A stretch of 12,032 nucleotides of DNA. It comes from JAAUQA01 sp036351435 (lineage in GTDB: Bacteria; Pseudomonadota; Gammaproteobacteria; Competibacterales; Competibacteraceae). The stretch's first letter is position 1. Each line of letters begins with the position of its first letter. The notes below the pieces were generated by a model that worked only from the letters and a program-made list of their open reading frames with translations, was not told the origin of the DNA and made no database searches. The stretch is taken from the NCBI GenBank assembly GCA_036351435.1, contig JAZBPA010000081.1, positions 1-12,032 on the forward strand, read 5' to 3'. The translations under genes and the position numbers were made by a program. Below are positions 1 to 6,751 of this stretch, piece by piece.

Positions 1-63
1 GCTTTGAGTCACGGGGACGAAGTGCAAATCGGCATGGCCCACTTTGTTTTCGAAGGCTATTAA
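1..63 (+). CDS. C-terminal end of a probable FHA-domain protein (partial)
   Basis: Frame 1 is open from the window edge to a TAA at 61-63 and encodes 20 residues, ALSHGDEVQIGMAHFVFEGY. The pattern Leu-x-x-Gly-Asp-Glu-Val-x-Ile-Gly followed by an alternating hydrophobic Phe-x-Phe strand is typical of the last two beta strands of a forkhead-associated (FHA) phosphothreonine-binding domain. The domain would sit at the extreme C-terminus of the protein. Everything upstream is outside the window, so the full architecture (kinase-, ATPase- or peptidoglycan-linked FHA protein) cannot be seen. The stop is one base from the stop of the convergent slt gene. The identification rests on a short motif only. 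Confidence 0.55.
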   Translation, partial: ALSHGDEVQIGMAHFVFEGY

Positions 64-64
64 C

Positions 65-2044
65 TCAAGGTTCTGCAGGTAACACCCATTCTCGCTGCGC
101 AACAGTGAAATGCGACTTATTTTCGAGCCGTTGAGCATAGATAACCGCATATTCTAAGACACGTTTTACATAGCTGCGGGTTTCAAAAAAGGGAATTGTC
201 TCCACCCAGCGATCTGTTGCTATCGGCTTTTGTTCGGGCAACCACTGCAACACTCTGAAAGAGCCGGCATTATAAGCGGCAGTAGCTAATACTGGGTTGT
301 TTTGCAAACGATCCAAGATACGGCTTAAGTAATGAACGCCATAGCGAATGTTGGTATCGGTCACCAACAGATCAACCCGTTTAAACTCACCAAGCCTCAG
401 CTGCTCTGCAATTTGTTGTCCTGTAGCCGGCATAATTTGCATCAAACCTAATGCCCCCGCAGCAGAACGGGCATCGGCGCGAAATAAACTTTCCTGACGC
501 ATCACCGCATAAACCCAAGCCGGATCTACTCCTGCTCGCTGGGCCTGTATAATTACTTGATTTTGGTGCGGTAGTGGAAAGCGTAACTCCAGATCATCCC
601 AATATTTCGTTCGTGCCAGGGTCATGATGGCCTGATAGTGCCAGCCCCACGCTTGGGCTAGCTTGGCGGCTTGTCGCAATTGCTCCTGTTCGAGGTCCGC
701 TGTTGCCAGCTGCCATTCACTGCGTGCCTCCCAAGAGCGGTTCAAGAAAAAGAGTTCTCGCGCTCGCTGGATCCCGGCAAGTTGTTGTAGAGTGTCCTGG
801 GTGACAGCTACTACCGTTACCGGGACATCGGGCAACTGATAAGGCCGTTCCAAACGATCAGCGGCGAGAAAACCATGATAATCTCGCTCGCCCGCCAGGG
901 ACCGATATAGGCTTGCTGCCTCGTCGTTACGACCACTTGCTTCCAAGGCACGAGCCCGCCAATAACGCCAGAGAGGTTTAGCATTCAGTGCCACTGGTAA
1001 TTGATCCAGCCAGTGCAATACTCCCTGCCAATCCGCTTGTTGCAGATGAACCCGCACCCGCCATTCTTGTACATCTTCATCGACCAACGCGGCAGGCAAA
1101 TCCGTAAGGCGCTGCAATGCACTCGGGTGGCCTCGGCTGGCGACAAACAACGCTAGTTGGCGTTCTAGCTCTGCCAGAGGTTGTTGGGGTAACGCGTAGT
1201 CCGGTTTCAGGGTATCCAAAGCAGCTGCTGCGCTAACCGAATCCTGCTGACTCCAACGTTTCAAACCATGCAACAGAATGTCAGCGGTCCGCGGATGTTG
1301 CCTAACGAACCGCTCGGACTGCAAGATTAACTGCGGATCATCATCTACAGCCAGCCAGAGCGCCGCAGTTGTTTGATCTTGTGCGGGCATTAGGCTGCGT
1401 AGATAACGCGCCAAGCGTAATTCACCATTCCCTATAGCCAAACCAAAACGGCGCCATAAGCGTTCCGAGGTTATGCCCCCTTGCGCTTGCCAGAGCGAGA
1501 ATAGTGGATCGCAGGCGTTGGGTAACGAGACACCCCGCATCCAAACCTCATCAATACCCGCCAGTGCTTGCTTAGGTTGGCCGGTATTTAGCAGTGCTTG
1601 GCGGTACCAACACACCAACGCAGCATCTTGATCGCCACGGTAATCTTGGAGAAAATCGGACCATCGTTGATCTTTGGCTAGCTGCCGCAACCAAGCACTT
1701 CGTAAGCGCCCGGCTAACGGCGTATCGGCAAAGGTTCGTAGAAAATCCCGGATTTCCACATTGGGATAGTGCTCTAAACGCTGACGAAGGTCGCGATAAC
1801 GCAGATAGGGATAGAGCGGATAATCGCTGAGCTGGGTGTAAGGCACAGCAACACCCGCTTGCAACCCTTTGTCGGCGGCTACAAAAGCCAACCGCTGAGC
1901 GCTTAATGAGAGCGCATCAGCATGCAGCGGAGCAGTATTCAATAGCACCGCCAGCAGCGCGGCTATGCGGGCGACGGTGAGAGAAAGACAGGGTAGGAAG
2001 CACCGACCAACAGAACGACATCGCTCGCTGGCCGGTTGAATCAA
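65..2044 (-). CDS. slt: Soluble lytic murein transglycosylase (Slt70 type)
   Basis: Periplasmic lytic transglycosylase that cleaves the MurNAc-GlcNAc bond of peptidoglycan to form 1,6-anhydro-MurNAc ends. With a TTG start at 2044 the protein has 659 residues, close to the 645 of E. coli Slt. Seen: a signal peptide with a basic start, a hydrophobic ARIAALLAVLL core and a likely cleavage site after LHADA; a long alpha-helical superhelix region (the U and L domains of the family); and a C-terminal SLT domain with the catalytic Glu in MRQES (about residue 518), GLMQIMPAT and AAYNAG. The start is uncertain. The frame stays open to an ATG at 2155 (696 residues) with another ATG at 2101, but these overlap the upstream lytic transglycosylase gene by 104 or 50 bases and would put over 35 unusual residues before the signal peptide. 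The TTG lies 7 bases after the upstream stop but has no clear Shine-Dalgarno sequence. Family assignment is firm; the start is an inference. Confidence 0.93.
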   Translation of the reverse strand: MIQPASERCRSVGRCFLPCLSLTVARIAALLAVLLNTAPLHADALSLSAQRLAFVAADKGLQAGVAVPYTQLSDYPLYPYLRYRDLRQRLEHYPNVEIRDFLRTFADTPLAGRLRSAWLRQLAKDQRWSDFLQDYRGDQDAALVCWYRQALLNTGQPKQALAGIDEVWMRGVSLPNACDPLFSLWQAQGGITSERLWRRFGLAIGNGELRLARYLRSLMPAQDQTTAALWLAVDDDPQLILQSERFVRQHPRTADILLHGLKRWSQQDSVSAAAALDTLKPDYALPQQPLAELERQLALFVASRGHPSALQRLTDLPAALVDEDVQEWRVRVHLQQADWQGVLHWLDQLPVALNAKPLWRYWRARALEASGRNDEAASLYRSLAGERDYHGFLAADRLERPYQLPDVPVTVVAVTQDTLQQLAGIQRARELFFLNRSWEARSEWQLATADLEQEQLRQAAKLAQAWGWHYQAIMTLARTKYWDDLELRFPLPHQNQVIIQAQRAGVDPAWVYAVMRQESLFRADARSAAGALGLMQIMPATGQQIAEQLRLGEFKRVDLLVTDTNIRYGVHYLSRILDRLQNNPVLATAAYNAGSFRVLQWLPEQKPIATDRWVETIPFFETRSYVKRVLEYAVIYAQRLENKSHFTVAQREWVLPAEP

Positions 2045-2051
2045 GATAAGA

Positions 2052-2738
2052 CTAGTTGAAGCGCCGATAATGGCTATAAAAACGTTGTACTCGGCTGACA
2101 TAGGTGCGGGTTTCTTTATAAGGCGGTATGCGATTACCATAACGCATAACCGCACCCTCGCCAGCGTTATAAGCGGCCAATGCTAGACGCTGATCCCGAA
2201 ACTTTTTCATCAACCAGCGCAGATACTTGGCACCACCTTCAATATTTGCCACCGGATCAAGCGAATTGTACACCCCGAAACGTCGGGCGGTAGCCGGCAT
2301 AAGCTGCATCAAACCGGTGGCGCCTTTGGGGGAAACGGCTCTGGGGTTGAAGGCTGATTCAGCGCTGATGACTGCATGCAGCAAGAGGGGATCCAAATTG
2401 TGTTTGCGGGCGATGCGGTCAATGTGGGGGGCGAACAAACGGCGATTTTTTTCATTGACCCGGAACGGTTTGCCGGAATGCTTGCTGCTGGATTTGCCGT
2501 TGAAATTGATCGAATAACTGCGATTTTTCGGATTGAGCGGCGTATAACTAGAGGGCGGTTTGGTCCCCGGAGCGCTGTCCTTAATTACCATTGCTAGTTT
2601 ATAGCGTGAGTCCTGAGGTACGTTGGTGTAGTGGGTTACCCCTTGTCGATCAACATACTTGTAAACCTTACCTGCTTGACAGGGAGCGGCGAGCATCAGA
2701 AACGAACACGATACCCCTATGCAAAGCCATCGCTTCAT
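2052..2738 (-). CDS. Small lytic transglycosylase with N-terminal DUF4124 domain
   Basis: Secreted 228-residue protein. Residues 1-22 are a signal peptide ending in APCQA; the Pro before Cys argues against a lipobox. Residues 23 to about 55 match DUF4124, with GKVYKYVDRQGVTHYTNVP, a small beta domain common in gammaproteobacterial envelope proteins. After a polar linker rich in Ser, Lys and Pro (about 56-95), the SLT domain (about 100-222) carries the catalytic Glu127 in ISAES, GLMQLMPAT at 142-150, ALAAYNAGEGAV at 186-197 and the final YVSRV helix. It is predicted to cut peptidoglycan glycan strands in the periplasm. An AAGGAG Shine-Dalgarno sequence (2745-2750) lies 6 bases before the ATG and fixes the start. 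It is the first gene of a - strand pair with slt, so the two transglycosylases are probably co-transcribed. No specific Mlt name can be given. Confidence 0.93.
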   Translation of the reverse strand: MKRWLCIGVSCSFLMLAAPCQAGKVYKYVDRQGVTHYTNVPQDSRYKLAMVIKDSAPGTKPPSSYTPLNPKNRSYSINFNGKSSSKHSGKPFRVNEKNRRLFAPHIDRIARKHNLDPLLLHAVISAESAFNPRAVSPKGATGLMQLMPATARRFGVYNSLDPVANIEGGAKYLRWLMKKFRDQRLALAAYNAGEGAVMRYGNRIPPYKETRTYVSRVQRFYSHYRRFN

Positions 2739-2744
2739 CAGAAT

Positions 2745-2750
2745 CTCCTT
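2745..2750 (-). promoter_or_regulatory. Strong Shine-Dalgarno sequence of the DUF4124/SLT gene
   Basis: The bases read AAGGAG on the - strand, 6 bases before the ATG at 2738. It is the clearest ribosome binding site on the - strand. It contrasts with the poor site in front of slt, which suggests slt translation may depend on coupling to this upstream gene. Confidence 0.8.
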
Positions 2751-2881
2751 CAGATTACAACCTTGGACTGAATGACGAATGAATGATCTTTAGTTGTTTT
2801 GATGCAGGTCATTGACCGACCAAAGAGCTCATCGGTAGTGAACTAAAATCGTTCTGCCAAATGTATCAAAATTATGTTGAG

Positions 2882-2930
2882 TTTAACACAAACGATACTA
2901 TGCGATACGCCAATATACAGTTGTGTTAAA
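2882..2930. repeat. 10-base inverted repeat upstream of ppk1
   Basis: TTTAACACAA at 2882-2891 is the exact reverse complement of TTGTGTTAAA at 2921-2930, with 29 bases between. The spacing of about four helical turns centre to centre, and the CGATAC direct repeat between the arms, fit a two-site operator for a DNA-binding protein better than an RNA hairpin. Whether it acts on ppk1, the transglycosylases or neither is unknown. Confidence 0.45.
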
Positions 2931-2933
2931 AAA

Positions 2934-2949
2934 ACAACGCCAACGTTGT
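2934..2949. repeat. 6-base hairpin-forming inverted repeat upstream of ppk1
   Basis: ACAACG at 2934-2939 and CGTTGT at 2944-2949 are perfect reverse complements around a CCAA loop. It lies 89 bases before the ppk1 start and just after an A run. No T run follows, so it is not a normal terminator. It could be an operator half or a weak hairpin in the ppk1 leader. Confidence 0.35.
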
Positions 2950-3038
2950 GCGCCGACTATTGAATCTCGCGGTAACAATAATCCTCTAAGCTTGCGTTAG
3001 TTTATTCTCACAATCCAAACTTTAAGGTACCACAAGTT

Positions 3039-5291
3039 ATGACGGCAAAAAACGAGCCGCACACTAAGATCAACACACTAGAAACTCTACCCTTGAAGGA
3101 GAGCACTATCGTTGACGAAACTCAAAAAAACGACCAACTGACCATTGAAGACCCACATACTGCTGCGCAACCGATTGATTTGAATGCCCCCGAATGGTAT
3201 CTCAACCGGGAACTCACTTGGCTGGAATTCAATCGCCGGGTATTGCACGAGGGCCAGGACGAGCGCAATCCACTGTTAGAGCGGGTAAAATTTCTTGCTA
3301 TCGTCAGTTCTAATCTGGATGAGTTTTTCATGAAACGGATTGGCGGCTTGAAGCAACAACTCGGTGCTGGGGTCAAGGAGTTGACAGTGGATGGCCGTAC
3401 CCCACAGCAACAAATTAGCGAATGTTATGCAACGGTCCTTGACCTCGAAGAACAGCAACGCCTGTTAGCGCTGCAGTTGCACGTGCTGCTTAAAGCGCAA
3501 GGGATTGTGGTGCGCAGCCACCAGCGCTTGACCGCCGAACAACAAGCGCAAATGCGCAATTATTACCTCCGTAATATCTTTCCGCTGGTCACTCCGCAAG
3601 CGATGGACCCCGCTCATCCCTTCCCGTTTATTTCCAATTTATCTTTGAATTTGCTAGTCACTCTGCGCTATCCGGAAGATGACTACAGCGCCCTGGTTCG
3701 CATCAAGGTGCCGGTGGGCAGCGGCATTCCGCGTTTTTTACCGGTTGATGACAATGCCTTGTTCGTACCACTCGAAGATGTCATCGCGAATAATCTGGAT
3801 CTGCTGTTCCCCGGCATGGTGGTTGAGGCCTGTGAGTTGTTTCGCGTCACCCGTAATGCGATTACTGAGCAAGCTGAAGAACAGGCAAACGACTTGCTGG
3901 TCATGATTGAATCGGAGTTGCGCGACCGTAAATTCGCCCCCATCGTGCGTTTGGAAGTGGTAAAGGGTATGGACCCCACCCATCGTGGTATGTTGGCCGC
4001 CGAACTTGGCCTCAACGAAGATTCCGATGTGTTTGAAGTGGACGGGCTGCTGGCCAAACGCGATTTGATGCAATTGATGTCTATCGACCGGCCGGATTTA
4101 CATGATCCACCCCATCATCCGTTAGATCATCCTAAGTTGATCGGCGCGCCCAATATTTTTCATGTCATTCGCGAACAAGGTCCTATCCTATTGCAGCATC
4201 CTTATGAGTCGTTCGTGACCTCGGTAGAGCGCTTTCTTAAAGAAGCCAGCCGCGACCCGAAGGTACTGGCAATTAAAATGACTTTGTACCGTACTTCACA
4301 GAATTCCAAAATCATTCAATATCTGGTCGATGCGGCGCAAAACGGCAAACAAGTGGCAGTGGCGGTAGAGCTTAAAGCCCGCTTCGACGAATTCGCTAAT
4401 ATCCAGTGGGCCAACCGGCTGGAAGAAGCGGGTATCCACGTCACCTATGGCGTATTGGGCTTGAAAACCCACAGTAAAGTCATTTTTGTGGTGCGCCAAG
4501 ACTACGACGGTTTGCGCCGCTACGCGCATATCGGCACCGGTAATTACCATTCGGGAACGGCTCGTCTCTACTGTGACTTGGGGATTTTAACTTGCGATCC
4601 GGTGATCGGCGAAGACCTAACGGAATTATTCAATTACTTGACCACCGGTTATGTGCCCAAACGGAATTATCATAAATTGCTACCAGCCCCTATCCATCTC
4701 AAACCCGCGTTACTCGCCAAAATTGAGCGGGAAATCGCGGTGCATTCCGAGCAAACTCCCGGCCTGATCCAATTCAAAATGAACGCCTTGGAGGACAAGG
4801 ACATTACCGCCGCCTTATACCGGGCCTCCCAGGCCGGGGTGAAAGTCGATCTGATTGTCCGTGATACCTGTCGGTTACGTCCCGGTATTGCCGGGGTTTC
4901 AGATACTGTTCGCGTCATCAGTGTGGTGGGCCGGTTTCTCGAACACGCGCGTATTTATTATTTTCATAATGGCGGAAACGAGGAATACTACACGGGCTCT
5001 GCCGATGGCATGAAACGTAACTTGGAAAGCCGGGTCGAGGTGGTGGTGCCGGTGGAGAGTCAAGAGTTACGGGAGAAATTACGCCAAATTTTGGATGTGC
5101 AATTGACTAATCGACGCAGCGTTTGGGATATGCAAGCCGATGGCCGCTATCTGCAACGCACCCTCGTAGATGATGAAGATGGCCGAGGAGCGCAGGACGT
5201 GCTGATCACGCTGGCTGAAGAACGTCAAAAGCTCGCTCAGCGACTCAAAAAACGTAAACAGCGCGGGATTAATCGGCGCTGGAATTATTAA
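3039..5291 (+). CDS. ppk1: Polyphosphate kinase 1
   Basis: Makes inorganic polyphosphate by reversible transfer of the gamma phosphate of ATP, through a phosphohistidine intermediate. The 750 residues are longer than the 688 of E. coli Ppk. The extra length is mainly a polar N-terminal extension of about 50 residues before the conserved start of the family, EWYLNRELTWLEFNRRVL. SSNLDEFFMKRIGGL follows, as expected for the N domain. The autophosphorylated His is His478 in LGLKTHSKV (E. coli His435), and the second catalytic His is His636 in GRFLEHARIYYF (E. coli His592). The phospholipase-D-like tail motif SADGMKRNLESRVEV is intact. The C-terminus ends in a Lys/Arg-rich tail, KKRKQRGINRRWNY. 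The ATG at 3039 has only a loosely placed AAGG upstream; no other ATG lies before the conserved core. The gene stands alone on the + strand, diverges from the transglycosylase pair and converges on the Smr gene. Confidence 0.97.
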   Translation: MTAKNEPHTKINTLETLPLKESTIVDETQKNDQLTIEDPHTAAQPIDLNAPEWYLNRELTWLEFNRRVLHEGQDERNPLLERVKFLAIVSSNLDEFFMKRIGGLKQQLGAGVKELTVDGRTPQQQISECYATVLDLEEQQRLLALQLHVLLKAQGIVVRSHQRLTAEQQAQMRNYYLRNIFPLVTPQAMDPAHPFPFISNLSLNLLVTLRYPEDDYSALVRIKVPVGSGIPRFLPVDDNALFVPLEDVIANNLDLLFPGMVVEACELFRVTRNAITEQAEEQANDLLVMIESELRDRKFAPIVRLEVVKGMDPTHRGMLAAELGLNEDSDVFEVDGLLAKRDLMQLMSIDRPDLHDPPHHPLDHPKLIGAPNIFHVIREQGPILLQHPYESFVTSVERFLKEASRDPKVLAIKMTLYRTSQNSKIIQYLVDAAQNGKQVAVAVELKARFDEFANIQWANRLEEAGIHVTYGVLGLKTHSKVIFVVRQDYDGLRRYAHIGTGNYHSGTARLYCDLGILTCDPVIGEDLTELFNYLTTGYVPKRNYHKLLPAPIHLKPALLAKIEREIAVHSEQTPGLIQFKMNALEDKDITAALYRASQAGVKVDLIVRDTCRLRPGIAGVSDTVRVISVVGRFLEHARIYYFHNGGNEEYYTGSADGMKRNLESRVEVVVPVESQELREKLRQILDVQLTNRRSVWDMQADGRYLQRTLVDDEDGRGAQDVLITLAEERQKLAQRLKKRKQRGINRRWNY

Positions 5292-5292
5292 C

Positions 5293-5838
5293 TTAAAACT
5301 GTCGCTTGAGTAACACATAAATCGCGCCCGTGCCACCGTCTACCGGCCGGGCCGAGCAAAACGCCAAGATTTCGTCGCGTTGGCGCAGCCAATGATTAAC
5401 TTTGGTTTTCAACACCGGTCCCTTGTGGCGCGAGCCTTTGCCCTTACCGTGAATCACCCTTACACAGTTGAGCCCATTGCGTCGGGCGGTATTCAGAAAC
5501 ACGAGCAGGGCTTCGCGGGCAGTATCTACCGTCATGCCGTGCAGATCCAACGCCGCGCCGACCCGATACTGACCCCGGCGTAATTTGCGTAACACGCTGT
5601 GCTGCAACCCTTCGCGGCAATAATACAGTTCATCGCCGGTGTCCATATCAGCCGGCTCGAAATAATTCGACACCATGTCCTGTAATACCTGGCGTTCATC
5701 AGTCCAGGTGGATTGAGGGAACGGTGCAGGTTTAGGCCGATATGGTTCGGCGCGATCTTGCGGTAATCGCTTGACGGGACCTACCTGTTGGCGAAACAAT
5801 TCGCGTTCTTCTGGATCCAGATCGAATCGTTTGGTCAT
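5293..5838 (-). CDS. Smr-domain protein, SmrA/SmrB type (putative endonuclease)
   Basis: Cytosolic 181-residue protein with a C-terminal Smr domain (about 95-178). The hallmark LDLHG is at 97-101, IHGKGKG at 129-135, and the closing segment is FCSARPVDGGTGAIYVLL. Smr domains act as nucleases; E. coli SmrB cuts mRNA at collided ribosomes, while SmrA (YdaL) is described as a DNA endonuclease. The N-terminal part resembles SmrA (REGLQHSVLRKLRRGQY, and a long loop after the GKG motif), but the LDLHG motif that E. coli SmrA has lost is kept here as in SmrB. I therefore leave the gene symbol open. The start at 5838 is chosen because GAGG lies 5 bases upstream and MTKRFDLDPEERELFRQ matches family N-termini. 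The frame runs on to an ATG at 5955, but those 39 residues look non-coding. The stop is one base from the ppk1 stop. Confidence 0.9.
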   Translation of the reverse strand: MTKRFDLDPEERELFRQQVGPVKRLPQDRAEPYRPKPAPFPQSTWTDERQVLQDMVSNYFEPADMDTGDELYYCREGLQHSVLRKLRRGQYRVGAALDLHGMTVDTAREALLVFLNTARRNGLNCVRVIHGKGKGSRHKGPVLKTKVNHWLRQRDEILAFCSARPVDGGTGAIYVLLKRQF

Positions 5839-5960
5839 AGGTGCCTCACAACATGATGGGCAGAGCGTCGGGCCAGGGCAACGATTCCAGCCGGATTTTC
5901 GCCGCTTAGCCTTTAGTTTGTAGGTGGCCTCCGTCAATTTGCAAGAGGCAGTCACAGTCG

Positions 5961-6707
5961 ATGAGGATATTGGTTAGCAATGATGACGGTTATCAGGCGC
6001 GAGGCATTGTGTGTCTCGCCGCCGCACTGGGCGAAATGGCCGAGGTACAGGTCGTGGCCCCGGACCGGGATCGCAGTGGGGCGAGCAATTCCTTAACCTT
6101 GAAAAGCCCGTTGTATACGACCCATCATGACAACGGCTTTTGCAGTGTTGAAGGTACCCCAACCGATTGCGTGCATCTGGCCATTACCGGGTTATTGGAC
6201 CCGGAGCCGGATATGGTGGTTTCCGGTATTAACGCCGGGGCCAACTTGGGCGATGATGTGCTGTATTCGGGCACCGTGGCGGCAGCTATCGAAGGCCGCT
6301 TCTTAGGACGACCGGCGGTGGCGGTCTCTTTGGTGGGGTTGCAACTGGAACACTATGCTACGGCTGCCAGGGTAGCGCAGCGACTGGTGTCGGGATTACA
6401 ACAGCGGCCATTACCGGCCGACATTATTCTCAATGTCAACGTCCCCGACCTGCCTTGGGAACAGCTTAACGGTTTTCAAACCACCCGACTCGGTCACCGG
6501 CACAAATCCGAGCCAGTCTTCAAAAGCGTCGATCCGCGTGGCCATATGATTTACTGGGTCGGGCCGGCGGGGCCGGAACAGGACGCCGGACCCGGTACAG
6601 ATTTTCATGCCGTGCGGACCGGGTATGTCTCCGTTACTCCATTGCAAGTCGATCTTACCCGCTATAAGGCATTGGATCAGGTTACCCAGTGGCTAAACCA
6701 CTTATGA
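5961..6707 (+). CDS. surE: 5'/3'-nucleotidase SurE (stationary-phase survival protein)
   Basis: Metal-dependent nucleoside monophosphate phosphatase that in E. coli also acts on 3'-nucleotides and short polyphosphate. The 248 residues are of normal length. The N-terminus MRILVSNDDG carries the metal ligands Asp8 and Asp9; DRDRSGASNSLT supplies Ser39; VEGTPTDCV and VSGINAGANLGDDV (Asn91) complete the active site; and YSGTVAAAIEG is the family helix motif. The ATG at 5961 is fixed by the conserved N-terminus, although the AGAGG upstream is 12 bases away. It is the first gene of the surE - yqaA - nlpD - rpoS cluster and starts 122 bases from the divergent Smr gene; I see no convincing promoter hexamers in that gap. 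In E. coli surE is followed by pcm; here it is not. Confidence 0.97.
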   Translation: MRILVSNDDGYQARGIVCLAAALGEMAEVQVVAPDRDRSGASNSLTLKSPLYTTHHDNGFCSVEGTPTDCVHLAITGLLDPEPDMVVSGINAGANLGDDVLYSGTVAAAIEGRFLGRPAVAVSLVGLQLEHYATAARVAQRLVSGLQQRPLPADIILNVNVPDLPWEQLNGFQTTRLGHRHKSEPVFKSVDPRGHMIYWVGPAGPEQDAGPGTDFHAVRTGYVSVTPLQVDLTRYKALDQVTQWLNHL

Positions 6708-6748
6708 GCAGGCTGCCGTCGACCGATGGCGTTGTGGTCAGGAAATAA
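6704..6748 (+). other. 14-codon frame overlapping the surE stop, in the usual pcm position
   Basis: An ATG at 6704-6706 overlaps the surE TGA as ATGA, an arrangement typical of translational coupling, and opens a frame encoding MSRLPSTDGVVVRK before TAA at 6746-6748, three bases before the next ATG at 6752. In many gammaproteobacteria pcm (protein L-isoaspartate methyltransferase) starts at this junction. The frame could be a remnant left by a clean pcm deletion, a short coupling peptide that carries ribosomes on to the yqaA-family gene, or chance. It does not resemble a Pcm N-terminus strongly enough to call it a pseudogene. Confidence 0.25.
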
Positions 6749-6751
6749 CTC

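Larger units (their letters stand above)
2739..3038. promoter_or_regulatory. Divergent intergenic region between the lytic transglycosylase gene and ppk1
   Basis: This 300-base gene-free stretch is visibly richer in A and T than the flanking genes and must hold the promoters for both the - strand transglycosylase pair and + strand ppk1. I found no good pair of -35/-10 hexamers: isolated -10-like hexamers such as AATAAT (2977-2982, + strand) and CATAAT (- strand, around 2870) lack a partner at 16-18 bases. No convincing PhoB box is visible, although ppk is under PhoB control in several proteobacteria. The region contains two inverted repeats (listed separately) and a CGATAC direct repeat at 2893-2898 and 2903-2908, ten bases apart, inside the longer inverted repeat. 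Confidence 0.6.

Noticed and set aside
1594..1830. A 78-codon + strand frame inside slt.
   Set aside because: It lies opposite a conserved gene, resembles no family and has no ribosome binding site; it is a codon-composition shadow.
2799..2812. A TTGAT-4-GTCAT sequence resembling an FNR/Anr box upstream of the transglycosylase gene and ppk1.
   Set aside because: Only the first half-site is perfect and there is no promoter at a matching distance; a single imperfect match of this length is expected by chance.
5839..5955. An N-terminal extension of the Smr protein with a CPGPTLCPSCC cysteine cluster that looks like a small zinc motif.
   Set aside because: A GAGG site 5 bases before the ATG at 5838 and the family N-terminus favour the shorter protein; the extension falls in the promoter gap to surE.
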